Positions 43,761 through 57,129 of a stretch of DNA of 64,000 nt are shown here, one piece after another (positions within the stretch are counted from its first letter, which is position 1; each line of letters begins with the position of its first letter). The stretch is from Fasciola hepatica (Eukaryota > Platyhelminthes > Trematoda > Plagiorchiida > Fasciolidae), in assembly GCA_948099385.1 (NCBI GenBank), contig CANUEZ040000165.1:1562501-1626500 (forward strand). Direction: 5' to 3'. The position numbers and the translations under genes are program-made. Below the pieces are notes generated by a model that did not search any database, was not told where the DNA came from, and worked only from the letters and a program-made list of their open reading frames with translations.

Positions 43761-45900
43761 CGAGGTAAGGCGTATACACAGGGACTCTGATCGGAGTCTT
43801 TTCTCGTTGGAGAGGAGGAGGATCCGAAGAGATTCATGGAAGCGCTTAAGGTAATGATGGGTTTCCTGGTCTGTACAATTATCAGTGACCACTTGTGCCA
43901 CACCCAACAGTGCGGGGCTCGGTCAGATCCACTGCTATGGCCGGCCCACTTTGGGCTTGCAGGCCGCCCGCAACAGTGTGCGAGAGCAATTTGGCTAGTG
44001 GATCACGCCTCCTGTGTTCACTCCACGGTGGTGGTTTTAAGTTTCGGTGCCCAGCGCACGGCCATTCCCACTCACTAGCCTCGGTTGTGGATCGCACGCT
44101 CTAACTTTCCTCCGATTTCTGCATCCAATACTGTCGGTTGAAAATCGCATGCTTCTCATCCTTTTTCTGTCCGCTTAAGCTTACCTACAGTTCTTATCCT
44201 CTGTTACAACCTTCCATTTTTTCGCCCTACCACTATATGCACACTTACCCGCTCTGTCCTTCCTCCTATCGCCTTTCACTTTATCACCTCTCATCGCATG
44301 GGTTCACAATCGTCCTAATCACTCTTCCCTGCAGACGCTCACAAATATTTCGTTTTCCATCTGCCGTCATCACTGGCCTCCATTGTATATTAACTTGGTA
44401 CTACCCTTTGCTCATGACGCCCACTGATTGCATTTTTGTACCCCACAGCCTGTCGTTTATTAAATTCCTCCCTGTTCTCCCTGATCATTACCAGTGCCAT
44501 TAGGCACCAGTCACACCCGCACCCCTAACCAATCCGCACCTCAGAACTCGCCGCTCCGAACTTAACATCTTTTACAGTCGCACTTATCATTTGACCACCA
44601 CCACCATATTTTTCTTGCATGGCTCCGCGATTCCCCTGTGGTTCCATCCATAAGGCTGTTTCCCGATTAGTATCCTCTTGCCGAATCCATCAGTTCAAGT
44701 GATTGGTGGCAAGAAGCTCTCCAGTTTCGTTGCCCCAACTCGGTTGCTCATTCGCTTCTTGGGCCTTTCGTTTTATTTCTGGTTAACCTATTCTGGGGCT
44801 TCCTGTTTCTTTCTTATCTGCTTCCCTCGTGTTTCATCTGCAGTAAAATGATCTCACTGGATGTGTCTTACCCGTGTCTCCTCGGTCAATGCTCTCATCT
44901 TGTGTTCCGTTTAGCGCTTGCCACGGGCCTTTTCTGTGTGCCTTTCAGTTTGGCCTGCTTTCCACAACTTTACGTTATGATGTTCACTTACAGCTCCAAG
45001 TCGTTTGAGCTGCCAATACCTGATTCCTCTGGTCCGTCACCACGTCGCATCTGCAATGATCAGACAACCAGACCCATTCTTTCCTGATCTCTTCGACTCT
45101 GTCCTTCATCTTCCCTCTTTTGGGATCTGCTGTTCGCAGTCTTCATCATTTCTGTGCTTCCTCGTGCTCACTTTTTTCTCTGTGTCGGGCCGTCATGTTT
45201 ACTTGTCATGGAGATAATCCACCACGATATTCCAAAGATAATTCTACAACCATTTGGTCCAACCTTGCCTGCCCCTCCCGATGACTGATAATTTCCCTCT
45301 AGGACCCCATTGTTATTGCTCCTGCTCCTCTTATATCTATACATATGTATAACATATTTATATATATACTTGCGCATATACGTATATGTGCACGCGTTTT
45401 GCATCTTGCATTTACCCACCGGCCACTTCTCTTGCTATCATCCCGCCGACCTTCATGATATGCACCCATCAATTCTACATCTGTGCCTCACGTCTACCGC
45501 ATCCAATCCTTCTTAATCGTTTTTGGTCATCTGATCCACCCTCTACGTCTTGTATTGCCCGCTACCTGTTTTACGATGAGTTTTGTGCCGTCAGCCGATC
45601 ATCCACTGCAGAATGCTAATACTTCACTGATACATAATCCATTGCGGTGCATCTCGCTTTCTTTCTCCATCGTGCCCCGCTACTGCAGTTACTTATACCG
45701 ACCTCTAGCCTCTCTCATGTATGTCAGTCGGCCTCCAGGTGTCTCCACCAGGAACAGCAATACTCCCCATCTGACCTTGACTTTCAGGCTTACAGGACGT
45801 CCTTGGGTTCATTTAAACTCCTTACATTTTCTAAGGTGTGCATACACCTATCACACTTTCATCTCACTTAATTCCCCATTTTGATCTTTCTTACCCTACT
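43761..45900 (+). repeat. Pyrimidine-rich repeat following LINE-D (copy 1)
   Basis: 43880-44100 resembles 47800-48020 (shared CCCAGCGCAC, CGGTTGTGG/CGGTTGCGG landmarks). Pieces such as CCACTTCTCTTGCTATCATC near 45425 resemble 48940 and 55360. It is probably the 3' end and downstream part of LINE-D-type elements. A short ATATGTATA run sits at about 45333-45385. No coding signal was recognised. Confidence 0.5.
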
Positions 45901-46309
45901 TTTCCACTTCCATGGTGGCTAATAAGTTTGACTCATAAGAAACCGCACGCCAGACCGCCGGTGGCCGGGTGAGTGGACCGATCGGAATCCACCGGATGTT
46001 GCGTCTAAATGGGCAGCAAGTTCGATGATGCCTGTGATGAACCTTTGTACTGACGGCCCAAATTTTTAGGCCGGTCACGCGTGCCAATATTTATGGCTGC
46101 CTTGTCTGAGGAAGAGTGGGGAATGAAAGAAAATGCTTTTTAGTGTGCCGCTGAACTGTCGCTCACAGAAGCCCTCGCGTTGAGCTATTCAACCTGGACT
46201 GGACCAAAGAGCATTGTAGCCTGCTTCAGACGATTCACGGGCTCTATTATGATAAATTAATTTGGACTGTAGCAAACCGACCTCTTGAGACCTTCGAGAG
46301 TGAACAGGC

Positions 46310-47397
46310 CAAGTAGGACATACGGCATTGTTGACCCACTGTAGGCCTGGCTAGAATCGTACTTGTCCTCACGCAGTCAAGTGGTAAACGTTGATGACAC
46401 AATTTCCACACCCAACCCTGTAATCAGCGGTGTGATTCAAGGTAGTGTACCGGGCCCGCTGTTGTTCCTCATGTACTTAAGTGATATATTTACCGTGGTT
46501 CGCCATGAAACTCCGTTTTTATTTGCTGATGATGTGAAGCTTTTGTGCAACTTCGACCATAATTCATTGGGTAATACTATAGCGAAAACATCGGAGGACT
46601 TACGGATGCTCAATTCGTGATGTACCGATTGGGTAATGGAGTTCTCGGTGGACAAAAGCTGCATTCTTACGTACAAGTTTCATGCCCCTCTCGAAACGTT
46701 TAGTATAGGTGGTTATCTGATCCCCAACAAATCATCAGTACGCGACCTGGGCATATACCACTCCTGTTCGTTCAACTTCTCGGAGCAAACAGACATTCAC
46801 ATTGTTAGGTCTCGCGGGTTATTATGACTAGTTTACAGAACATTCCGTTTGCGTGAAAGTAAACTCAGTGTCTATACAACACAAGTTAGACCATTGCTAG
46901 AGTATAGCTCAATAGTTGGCTTTAACATATGCCAGGTTGGAAGGATCGCCATCGAAAATGTCCAGCGCACCTTTACTAAACAAATAGTTGGATATTCGTC
47001 TGGTCTCAACTATTAACAGCGCTATGACCTGCTACATCTCGAACATTTTTGGCTCCGACAGATAAAGAACAACTTGTCCTGTTTCCAGTCACTATTAAAA
47101 TATAGATCCCGCAAAGCCTCCCCTGTGGCACGAGACCTAATAGGCTTAAGGCATTCGTTACGACACAGCAGTCATTCGGTTATTGTGCTGTCCTCGAGAA
47201 CCAGCCTACGGTCCAAGTTCTCTATTGGTAAATACTCACAAGTGTGGAATAAACTTCCACCAAATGTCCGTGCAATTAGCCACTTGCCGAGATTTAAGGG
47301 GAAATTAAACAAACTGTTTGATGTCCTGACACTCGTATCAAACAATGATCCATACACTTCGGAGGAGCGAGCGTACGAAGTTGGTTTGGGTTACTGA
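46310..47397 (+). pseudogene. LINE-E reverse transcriptase and C-terminus, 5'-truncated
   Basis: Plus strand: AWLESYLSSRSQVVNV, VISGVIQGSVPGPLLFLMYL, an intact FLFADDVKLL (about 46518-46548), SVRDLGIYHSCSFNFSEQ, then RTSLRSKFSIGKYSQVWNKLP, ending ERAYEVGLGY at 47397. It belongs with LINE-A/B/C (LINE-B ends AYEIGLDF). A TGA at 46618-46620 and further stops near 46827 and 47015 break it. The 5' edge near 46310 joins unrelated sequence. Confidence 0.83.
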
Positions 47398-47539
47398 CAC
47401 GTGGGTCTGAGTCGGGTGCCACGAGACCCACGTACCACACAAGTCGTCGTATACACCACTCAAGTTTTATTGAGCTTTCGTGTATAACCTTGTGTTTTGC
47501 AAAGCCGAACCATCCATCAAGTAGCTCCAATTTCTAGAT

Positions 47540-49150
47540 ACTAGAGGTTTCTTTTAACCACTGACCGTTGATCCCCAGCTGAAAGCACCCCAGACTGCGT
47601 TTTCCTATTTTTACCTTTCCAGACAACCACTGATATGTGCCTTCCCTTTGGTGGCTCGGCATAGTACCTGGCCCACATTTCCCGCTGAAAATTCGATACC
47701 TGCCAGTCATTTTTTCCCCACCACATTGGACCTGCTCTCCAGGACCCCTCTCAACCTGGTGGCGAGCTCCTGGGGTAGTCGATCTCTATAGCCATGTGAC
47801 AACTCCAATATCATTCGTGCAAAACACACCGGTGAGGAGCGCGGCCAGATCCACCTCTTTGGCCGGCGTACACCAGTCAAGCGAGGCGTCTGCAACGATG
47901 TGCGGGCGCAGATAGGTTGGCGGATTGCACCTCCTGTCACCAAAAATGGTTTGCAGGTTGGGTGTCCAGCGCACAGTCAGCCCCACCCACCAGCACCGGT
48001 TGCGGCAAAAAAACATTTACACACCCGAAATGCTGCAAATATGGAACTATCTCCCCCAGTTATCGCCTAGTTTTCATCACATTCGTCTCTGTCTCCGCCA
48101 TCTTACCTTACCGCTTATTACATCACGCAAAGTCTACTCTCCTTAGCACATAAATATCGCGGGGTTAAAAGATCGTTACCGTACTCGGCTTACCGTTCAT
48201 GATCCTTTTTCCCGAGGATTCGTGCCAAACCACCTGCTTGTCCCATCAGCAAACCTAACCAATCCCGAAGATAAAACCCGCCCTTTTTATCACAGTTACC
48301 GATATGTTTGCAAAAAGTCACATTTGCTGTTGCAATACACTTCAGTCCCACAAAGTCCAAACAGTATATTTCACTGAGTAATATTTGTCATCAGAGCATC
48401 CCAACAGTCGACGATATTGTGATAGTTCGCTCTCTCTTTCAGCCCTTCTGTTTGCTGACACGGCCGTAGCATTGCAATATCCTCACCTTGCAAAGAATAT
48501 TACCCTCCCCATATATTGACGTCTGAGGGACATCTGTATTGCAGCTTTTTGATCTTTCGCCATCACATGATCCACCTTTTACAAAGACTACAAACAGATA
48601 GTATTTCACCTGTCAACTACTTCACTGCCTAGCCTCTCAAACGTATTCATCGGTTGTTGGTGCATTTTTATATCCGGTATTCTATCTTGGTAAATCCTCT
48701 CAGACAATTTTGATCCTTGCATCCCTCTGATCATCATGCTCAGCCCTTAGATAGCGATGATCATACGTAAATACTTACTTGTCATTTAAATAGTTATCTT
48801 TGCAAACCGTGTATCTGCTACTATCATGGCTACGCATCACAAACTGATTTTTCGCCAGTCCCCATTTCCATTTTCGTGCATCACATTCCATCTTCCTGAA
48901 AGTAAATAACGTGCACGATGATTACATGCTTACATTCAGCCACTTCTCTCACCATCACCTAGGCAATCTCTACAAATGAGTCCTTCACTGGGCTTTTAAC
49001 AGACTCAGCCGATATTTGGTCGTTGAACGTTACAAGGGTAATCTTTGAAAGATTTTGCTTGTTCTTTGTCTGCAAATTCATTCTTTTCGTCGTCTGATTT
49101 CCAATCCAAGGCGGTGCCTTAATCCGCGGGGTGCCATAGCTGGTTCATGT
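47540..49150 (+). repeat. Pyrimidine-rich repeat (copy 2)
   Basis: 47800-48020 matches 43880-44100. 48230-48960 matches 54860-55400 in order (ACCTAACC.., TTACCGATAT, GCATTGCAATATCCTCA/GCATTGCAATGTCCTCA, GCTACGC..CAC). It is therefore a dispersed family, not single-copy DNA. Confidence 0.55.
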
Positions 49151-49789
49151 ATTTTCTGGAAACTTCTTTTTCCTCAAGGTGAATAAAACTTTTGTCAGTT
49201 CCGTTTGATTTTCCCGTTGCAGAGTCCCTCTTTCCATAATACTTCAGTAAGAGTTTACTAACACCGACCATCTCCACCCTAACTTGGCCTGGTTGGCTAC
49301 CCGACTTGAGTTGAAATTTGCCGGGCGCAGCCTTAAAAAGCAACTTAGATACTTTCTCCCGTACAATGTCGAGTGCACATACCTGAATCTCCCCCTTGGA
49401 ATTCGGGCTCTACTTCCAATTGTACCGTTTGATCTTGCGTCACAGCATGCCTCGGGGTTATCCGGAATAAACCGTTATCATAATGCTTCATTCGTAGTAG
49501 TCAGACTAACCCAAGGTCAGTAGTCGGAAAAAGGTCTAAAGTCTCTAAACTTAGGTCCGCCGAAAGCGCCAAATGTTCCGGAGCTCGAGAAGTCCTCTGT
49601 TCATGGAGACTTGATTTACATAGGGAACCCTGTGTCATTGGCTCCCATTCCTGACACAAAAAGAGTTGTTGTTCATCCTTCCCCCATGTATTAAAGTAAC
49701 TGATCTGATGATAATGCTCTTTTAAGAGGTAAACAGTCATGTTGCGGCTTCCCGCATTTAAGGCTCGATGAGAAAGGAGTGCTGTATGC

Positions 49790-50210
49790 TTTTGGGAGCT
49801 GTGCATACGGAAGCGATCCACAGCCAAACAACGGATATCGTTCTAGTGTCTCCTTCGGGGTTCATTGCCAGAAAGAGACTACCTGAAGTCGTGTTTAGCG
49901 ATAGCGGTTCTAATTTTCTGGGCTGAATCTGAGTTAGAAAGGGCAAGAGTGATGCTGGCCAGAGAAAGATTAGTAGGTGGGCCCTCAAAGCGCAATATCA
50001 GCCGACAATTTCAGTCACTTGGAGCAGGTCACCATCGTGGCGTATGGGAGAGAATGAGTTGCTATCTCGGATGCGCAATGACGGCCGTGGTAGGTGGTCA
50101 GTTACTCTCACACAAATCACTGCTGTCCTGCATCGTTAAAGCCAAGCTGATCATCAGTGACAGGCCAATTATTTCGGCTTACCACGTGTTACGGTGCTAT
50201 TCAGAATGAA
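49790..50210 (+). pseudogene. BEL/Pao integrase fragment
   Basis: The plus strand reads AVHTEAIHSQTTDIVLV, RLPEVVFSDSGSNFLG then stop, and in a neighbouring frame SLGAGHHRGVWERMSCYLG and LIISDRPIISA. These match AVHLE...TD, the SDNGTNFVGA acidic block, H.GG.WERMI and EA.INSRP of BEL integrases. The two halves are in different frames and no other pol domain is attached. Confidence 0.7.
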
Positions 50211-51859
50211 AGGAAATGGTCATTTTGGCCTATGACCCCCGGTGCGCATTTTTCTCTGGTCTGCTGACTGAAGCATGCACTTCTCACTGTCATTCGAATA
50301 CATTCGATTCTCCGGTATAGTGATGGTCCGCGCCTTTCACCTGGGGTTATTAGGAAATTGACCAGTGGCGACAGTGACAAACCCACGCGTTCACATCAAA
50401 ACAGAATCAAGTCCGACCAAATGAGTTACTTCTTACAAATCAGTCAAACAGCAAACAAACTCATTGAACCGTTGGCAAAAAGGTTGGACTAATCTTAACC
50501 GCATCAGATAACAACAGCGGGTCCAACAAGCGATAACCTGCCCAATTACATCGCAGAATTCAGATTTGACCCAGAGGCGTAGGGCACATGTAAATTCTAG
50601 TACGCGTAATTTCAAGACACAACGTGGATTGTGCCTCATAAAAAGACACTGGCGAAGTCGGGCTGCTTATACGAAAACTTGGCCCAAAGGAAAACCAGCA
50701 GTACGTCAAAGTTTTTGCCTCAAAAACCGGTCGAGATGACATTTGGAAACAGCCAGCAGCCTCATATAAGTATTTTCTGCAGGGTCTTTCTTTGTCTCTC
50801 CCGATTTCGATGTCTTCAAGCTCAAAAGACACGGAGAGGTTTCGTGGTGCATGCAGGAAGGATCAACTGCAAAACCCAACATTTCAATATGAAGGACGTG
50901 TCGGTAGTTCAGTTCTAATGTTTACTGTTTGTCAGAGGCTTGCTATCTCAATCCGATGCGAAAATAAGACATTGTGTCATCTCTCGGCTCTAAAGTTCCC
51001 CGAAAATCACGTTTCAGACTGAGGAGTGCTAAAGAATCCCAAACGTGAGAGTGGATTCAGAACTAACTGTGAAGGGGCCATGGTACACAGACGATAACCG
51101 ACTGCAAATAGTAACACATAAAGTAAGGCTACTTATTCCTCATAAAATCATCATCTAAAACCCCTTCTGCGTACTGGATATTCGGCGACTGACTTTTTGT
51201 GAGGCCTTGTCTGTGAGTTAAACGAATCTGCTATTTTTGTAGCAGGAAGGTCAAAAGGAAACAATCTGTCACCAGTACAAACAAAAATACTCCGAACAGA
51301 GTCGAAGATACCCAAAAACGTTGGTAAGTCAGGCAGAGCAATCTGATAGCTCTAGTTTTGTTCTATCCTATACTACAGAGCTCCCAACCAGAAGAAAATT
51401 TACGCATCTAACTGTGATAAGCATTCCGCTAGTCTTACAGTTTGATCCGGGCCCCAAAAACCCTTCTGATACGGAGTTCACAGTAGGCTCTAGGTCGCCC
51501 GGCTCTCCGACGGGCATGCAAAGTAGCATACAGTGCTTCAGGTAACGAGAAAGTTATTGCAGGGAGTGGTGAGTTATGAATAAAATTTCCAACGCAAAAG
51601 TTCTGCTCACCAAAATACGTCGGTAATGTTTGGCCCCATAATCCGACTGGTGTGCAGTGGCTCGACACAATGGAACGGTGGTACACACCCAATAAAACTT
51701 TTTGTCACTAAAACGGGAACTACGTAAATAACACTCCATCATCCAAAAAGCTGAAAATTTATCCCACTGAACAAGAAGAGAACGTGATCCAGCGTATTGC
51801 AAGGGTGTGGATAGAACAAAGCCATGTCTCCTCTGATTGTTTGACATTGTGAACCAAAG
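50211..51859. other. About 1.6 kb with nothing recognised
   Basis: Short frames on both strands without domains, lying between a BEL integrase scrap and a gypsy RT. Probably decayed LTR-element sequence. Confidence 0.4.
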
Positions 51860-54480
51860 CAAAAGACTTATTGTGTCTAAAAAACGAGGCCGAACCTGTA
51901 TTTCGACCAAAGAAACCCGTTCCGTGTGCTGCCCGCTACCAGATTAGAGAAGAATTTACCCTCTTGCAAGAAGCTGGTATCATTGGATCAGTGAATTATT
52001 CAGGGTGGGCAGCACCGAGTGTATTTGTGAATAAACAAAATGGCACGCTGCGAGGTTGTGGGGATTTTTCAACAGGTACGAAGCGTTACTCGGAGATACA
52101 TCAGGAATTTGCATTTGTTTTCGAGGGCCTTTCTATCAAATTAGACGGTGAAGGCTTATTTTCACAGATCTATATTTTAGATGCCCGTCTGCAAGTAGAA
52201 TTCGATGAGGAATCAAAACAATTATTGACCATAACTACACACGACGAGTCATACAGGTCCAACAGGTTACTCTTCGGCGTTGGACGTGCCCTCGCCTTAT
52301 TGCTGAAAATTAAGGACACCGTGCTTGCGGGAATGACTTCCGCAGCTGCTTATATAGGTGATATTATCACTTCCAGCACAAACATTCATGAGCATTCCCA
52401 CCGTCTTATTAAGTTAACGCACGGCATACAAGAACTCGGTTTACACGTTGGCCCAAAAAATGTCCTCTCTTCACTAAATGTTTCAAAAACTTAGGTTTTG
52501 CTGCTGATCCTATTGGCAGATATCTGGACCCACAATGTGGAACCCATTTAAGATATGCCATCCCCTCCGACACCCATGCACCTCAGTCAATTTAAGGCGC
52601 GGTCAATTACTATAGTCAGTTTGTGCCAGATTTGCAAATGTTTTGGACTCCGTTAAACAAATTAGTTTACACTTCTAGTCGGTGGTCACAGGAGTGTCAG
52701 CACGCTTCTGAGTAAGCCAAAGAGACTTTGGCCTCTCCTTTATCGTTAACGAATTACAATCCATCACTTTTATTTATCGTAGTATAGGATGCTTCCGATT
52801 ACGATATAGAAGCAGTAACTCTGCATCGGTTCACGTAGGGTTCTCAGAAAGCTTTCGCATACGCCCCCGGATCGTGATCTTCTGCTGAAAGTCATTATAA
52901 CCGAATCAGGAAGGAGGTTGTGCCAATTATCTTTGCAATGCACAATTTCACAAAAATATCCAGGGCGGGAGTTCTTCCCTCTAACTGACCACGAACCACC
53001 TCTTGCAGTTTTCAACAGTGAGAATGGCATGCTGGTTCATACCGCCAATCGCCTACAAAGGTGGGCTGAAATTTTGTTGGGGCACAAACTCTAAGTCCAT
53101 TACAGGTCCTCTTTGGAGATGGAGCATGCTTATGCATTACCTTGGTTGGTATCGGCACAGAAAACAAGATGACGAAAAGGTTATTGCTTCCATCGACATT
53201 GGGAAAGCGGTTCAGTGGGTGCCCGTTAATGTCACCTAATACCTAGCTAAAACCGTCCACTCGATAACGAATGCCACTAAGAACGATGACGGCATCAGTG
53301 AAATGACAAACTTTCCAAAACGTGGGTGGCCAAAGAAAACCACTAGACCGTCTATTCATGAAATCTCACGACGCGACTCGCCACTGACAACAGATGACTA
53401 TCTTCTTTTGAAGGGTGAATAGTTATCCCGAAATCATTGAGGCCTGTTATCTCGAGATAGTTTCATGGGGCACATTCGGGGCTAAACATAATGAAATCCC
53501 TGATGCAAAGCAGCTTATACGGACTTTTTATGGACCGGGCTTTACAAAATTCGGTCGGATGTTGCAGCCAATGCGCAGGTTTCGAAATCAGCATCACAAG
53601 CTAAGCCACGCTCAAGACCACTGACAGCAATGTCATGGAACCCCTTTCATACTTATTTTGCTGGACCGATTTTTGACGTCAACTTCCTACTTCCGGTGGA
53701 TTCCACCATTGCTCACTGAGCAGTTATTGATTTGTTAACTCAGAAACATCCTGTAGAATAGATTTCTCCAAGAAGCTGGTTTCAGAAAACAATGTTCTAC
53801 TTTCATCCACTGAATTTTTCGAACTTTTCTTGCTGAATGGCATTGTACACATACGAACTCCACCGTACCACCCGAAATGAAAGGGTCAGAGGGAAATAAC
53901 TTGATGTCTTAAAAAGACTTGCAAAGATAACCAAAGGAAGAGGAGTAGCAAACCATCAGCCCATTGTCATATAATTGGAAAATTATTCGAAATCAAAACT
54001 TTCCAGGGGGTGGATTGTGATGAGCAAGTTGTTAGCAGCCATACTGGTGTTCGAATATTTTAGGTGTGGGATCCTGTTGATGCCCTTACTGGGCCTTTTT
54101 GCTAACTGAGTTTTCTGCTTTCTTGTGTTATGCAAATCAAACACACGCAAGCCCACAGGAGGCGCTGGTCCTTGCACTCTACAGTATTACACAGCAAATG
54201 CTTGATTGGGCAGAAAATTAGGACCAAGTACGAAATGACGTGTCTCAAACGGCCAGCATAGCATCAACAGTTAGTGAAACCGGAAGTTCAGTCGCAAGGG
54301 CCTAAAAGTGGATTCGGTGTTGGCGATGATATTCACGTAAAAGATTTCAGGCAACGTCATCCTACGTGGACCCCAGGAAAATTACCGAGGAGGAGAGGAC
54401 AAGTGGTTTACGAGCTGGCAGTGAGAACAGAGCATTGTGTCAGGCAAGCCAATAAAATTCGAAGGAAATAAAGCTAAAAT
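51860..54480 (+). pseudogene. Degenerate Ty3/gypsy pol (RT, RNase H, integrase)
   Basis: RT (51871-52494, 207 codons open): FRPKKPVPCAARYQIREEF, YSGWAAPSVFVNKQNGTLR, CGDFSTG, LLFGVGRALALL, then AAYIGDIITSS where YLDDIIV is expected, so the first catalytic Asp of that motif is Gly. RNase H remnants follow (DASDYDIEAV, HYNRIRKEVVPIIFAM near 52790-52960). Integrase fragments are CTHIRTPPYHPK (about 53850) and the C-terminal FGVGDDIHVKDFR...WTPGKL (54274-54471). The wording resembles the K02A2.6-like gypsy lineage rather than CsRn1. Many stops; no LTRs found. Confidence 0.8.
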
Positions 54481-54599
54481 GTGCTCGCTGGAGGCAACAA
54501 CGATGATCACTCGCAAGAGTGGTTGGACGATACTCCAACACAGACAGCACAGACAAAAACCATACAACCCCAAAAGCTGGATCTAGTTGCTCCGCACCA

Positions 54600-56060
54600 T
54601 GCGGATTGAAAAAAAACAAAAGGAATACCGTTCATATACTCAAAATGTTGCTGTCTCCTCCAGCTAACATTGACTCTCCATCGTGCTCGCTTCAAATTTG
54701 CCTTCATAACCTAACGCTTTTTCCTTCAGGCAAAATTTGCTTTCTTTGGTGCATAATTATGACATACTTAAAAACCCATCAACACTTTTGGCTCATTACT
54801 CCCGGTCCACTTACCGCGGTTTCATGCTAAACTATTCACCAGTCTCACTTGCAAACTTAACCGCTCTCTAAGATAAAGCCCACCCATTTTTACTACTTTT
54901 ACCGATATACTCGAGAACTAACGCATTTATTGCTGTCACTAACTTCCGTACCACAATCTTCAGTCAGTATATGACACTGCAAAATTTATCTCTAGAGATT
55001 CCCAATAACCGACGACTCTGTTTTTTTGCTTTCTCTGCCAGCTCCGCTGTCTGCCCACTTAGGGCTATTGCATTGCAATGTCCTCATCCTGCAAGGCATC
55101 GTGTCCTACATATGCACATCTGATAAGCTCTTGTGCCGTAGAGTTCTTTTTTGTCGCCACAAAGTGGTCCACCTTTTGTATCAAACATAAACTAACGGTC
55201 ATCCACCCATCACTTCATTGTTTTTTCCAGCTGTGTCCATCCTATTGTTGTAGTTGAGCACCAGACAACGATTTTTTCGCTAGTTCCTAGTTCACGCTGA
55301 TGCATTACACTCGTTTTTTGAAAGCAAAACAATCCACTCAAAGTCCATATGTTTTATCCGGCCATTTCTTTCACCATCACTTTGGCAACCACGGTCCAGA
55401 TGTGTAGTCCATTTGGTTTATCACGCACACTCCGTCCATGTCCGGCTGCCGAACTTTGCAAACCTATTCATCGGTTGTTCTCTGTATTTTCTTTCCCATG
55501 CTCCATTCCGATAGATCGTTCCAGACACTTCCGATGCTTGATACACTCTTCTCACCAAGTGAGGTCTTTGCTGAGAATTATCAGTGTGTAAATACTTACC
55601 TGTCATTTAACTGGTCATCTCTCTTGCAAGCCACGTTTCTGCCGCTGTCGTAGCTACGCGTTACACGTCGATTTTTTTTGCCAGTTACCAGTTTCATGCT
55701 GATGCATTACATTTATTTTTTTCTGAAAGAAAACCAATCCGCTCAAATTCTATATGTTTCATCCGGTCACTTCTTCCACCATCACTTTGGCAACCACAGT
55801 GCAGTGTGTTGTCCGTTTTGTTTTACAACTGGCTCAACCGACATACGGTACTGAACCCCAAAATAGTAATCCTCGACCGGTTTTCTTGTCCTTTATGTGT
55901 TATGCCACAATTTTTTATCGTCTAATTTTACATCGTTATCCTTCTCATATATTGCAAAGCTCTATTGCTTGAATACGTCTCCTCCATGAATGTTACTTTT
56001 TCACGATATCCGCGCATCCGTCAATCTAGTTTGGTTCTCCGACAGGACAGTCTCCCTTCT
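54600..56060 (+). repeat. Pyrimidine-rich repeat (copy 3) with a 400-bp internal tandem duplication
   Basis: 54860-55400 parallels 48230-48960. Within it, 55270-55669 is repeated from 55670 to about 55990: shared GATGCATTACA, ATATGTTT(T/C)ATCCGG, CACCATCACTTTGGCAACCAC at a constant 400-bp offset, with many substitutions. It is non-coding. Confidence 0.6.
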
Positions 56061-57129
56061 GTAGGATTTGTGTGATTTTGTACCATTCCCCACCCACCCT
56101 ACACTTTGGCAGAACAACTACGCTTACCTCCAGCCGGATCGACCACTTGAAGAGTGGGGTAAGTTCCTACCTGGCTTGATGTAATGCAGACATCAAACAG
56201 CCGACAGAGAAGCTTCTGCATTAAAATGGAACAAAAATGTCTAGAAAGTGTGCGTAATGGGAGTGGCTTTTATAAACATATATTCTTTATTTTTGGTGAA
56301 TCTTGTTTTTCTCAGTCAAATCCCGGTAATTAGCTCTCCAGTCATTGGCTTAGCCGTTGCTGATTGTTGATTGGGTTAGTGGTCATACATAATCTGTTGC
56401 ACGAAGTTCAGTCCCAACTTGCCGTTCCCTGCGACGCAGTTGCCTGCTCTTCGGTGTGTATTGGGGGGGGGGTTCGGCCCAATTCCCCAATTTGCGTTCG
56501 ATTTTCGGAAATTCCAACCAACCAGTTTTTACGTATACGATTGGCGAGCAAGGGGACTGGCTTCACCGATTCGGGAGGAATGCGTGCACTGCCTGGCTCG
56601 ATGACGAACGTGGAGGACTACGTGACTGGTAACATGGTCTCTATGGGGCCACCACATTTAGATTACCGTGTTGCTTCTCTGAAGCCATTTTATTGTTGCC
56701 TTTTCATTACTCTTGCATGTGAGTCTTGTTTCACGTGCGCAATCTCGGGAATACTAGCTTCATATAGGGGGCCATCATTTGCGAGTTTGGGCGTGGTATA
56801 TAGAAAACTCCGTGCTTTGTTAAACATTTCGTGCAGATCGACTGACGTTTAACAGCTTCAGAAGATGGAAAGGAATTAGCATTCGATTTAATCCGTTATC
56901 CATATCACGTAAGTTACAGTACTGAAAGCATTGGTAGCAGGAGCGCAGTTATCTACTATGTTCAGACGAGAGGATCAGCTAGTTAGTTCAGAGAAACGTT
57001 GCTGCTAGATACATGGAAGAGAGCTCGTACTGTGGGACATAACTATATATATATATTCCAGGATTCCGCGCCAATTCAAACATATCCAGGTTGGAACTTA
57101 CACCGCTACCTAAGTTATCGCGCACCCAT
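56061..57129. other. About 1.1 kb with nothing confident
   Basis: A 162-codon plus-strand frame (56364-56852) has no recognised motif and no supporting context. A nine-G run lies near 56465. Confidence 0.4.
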
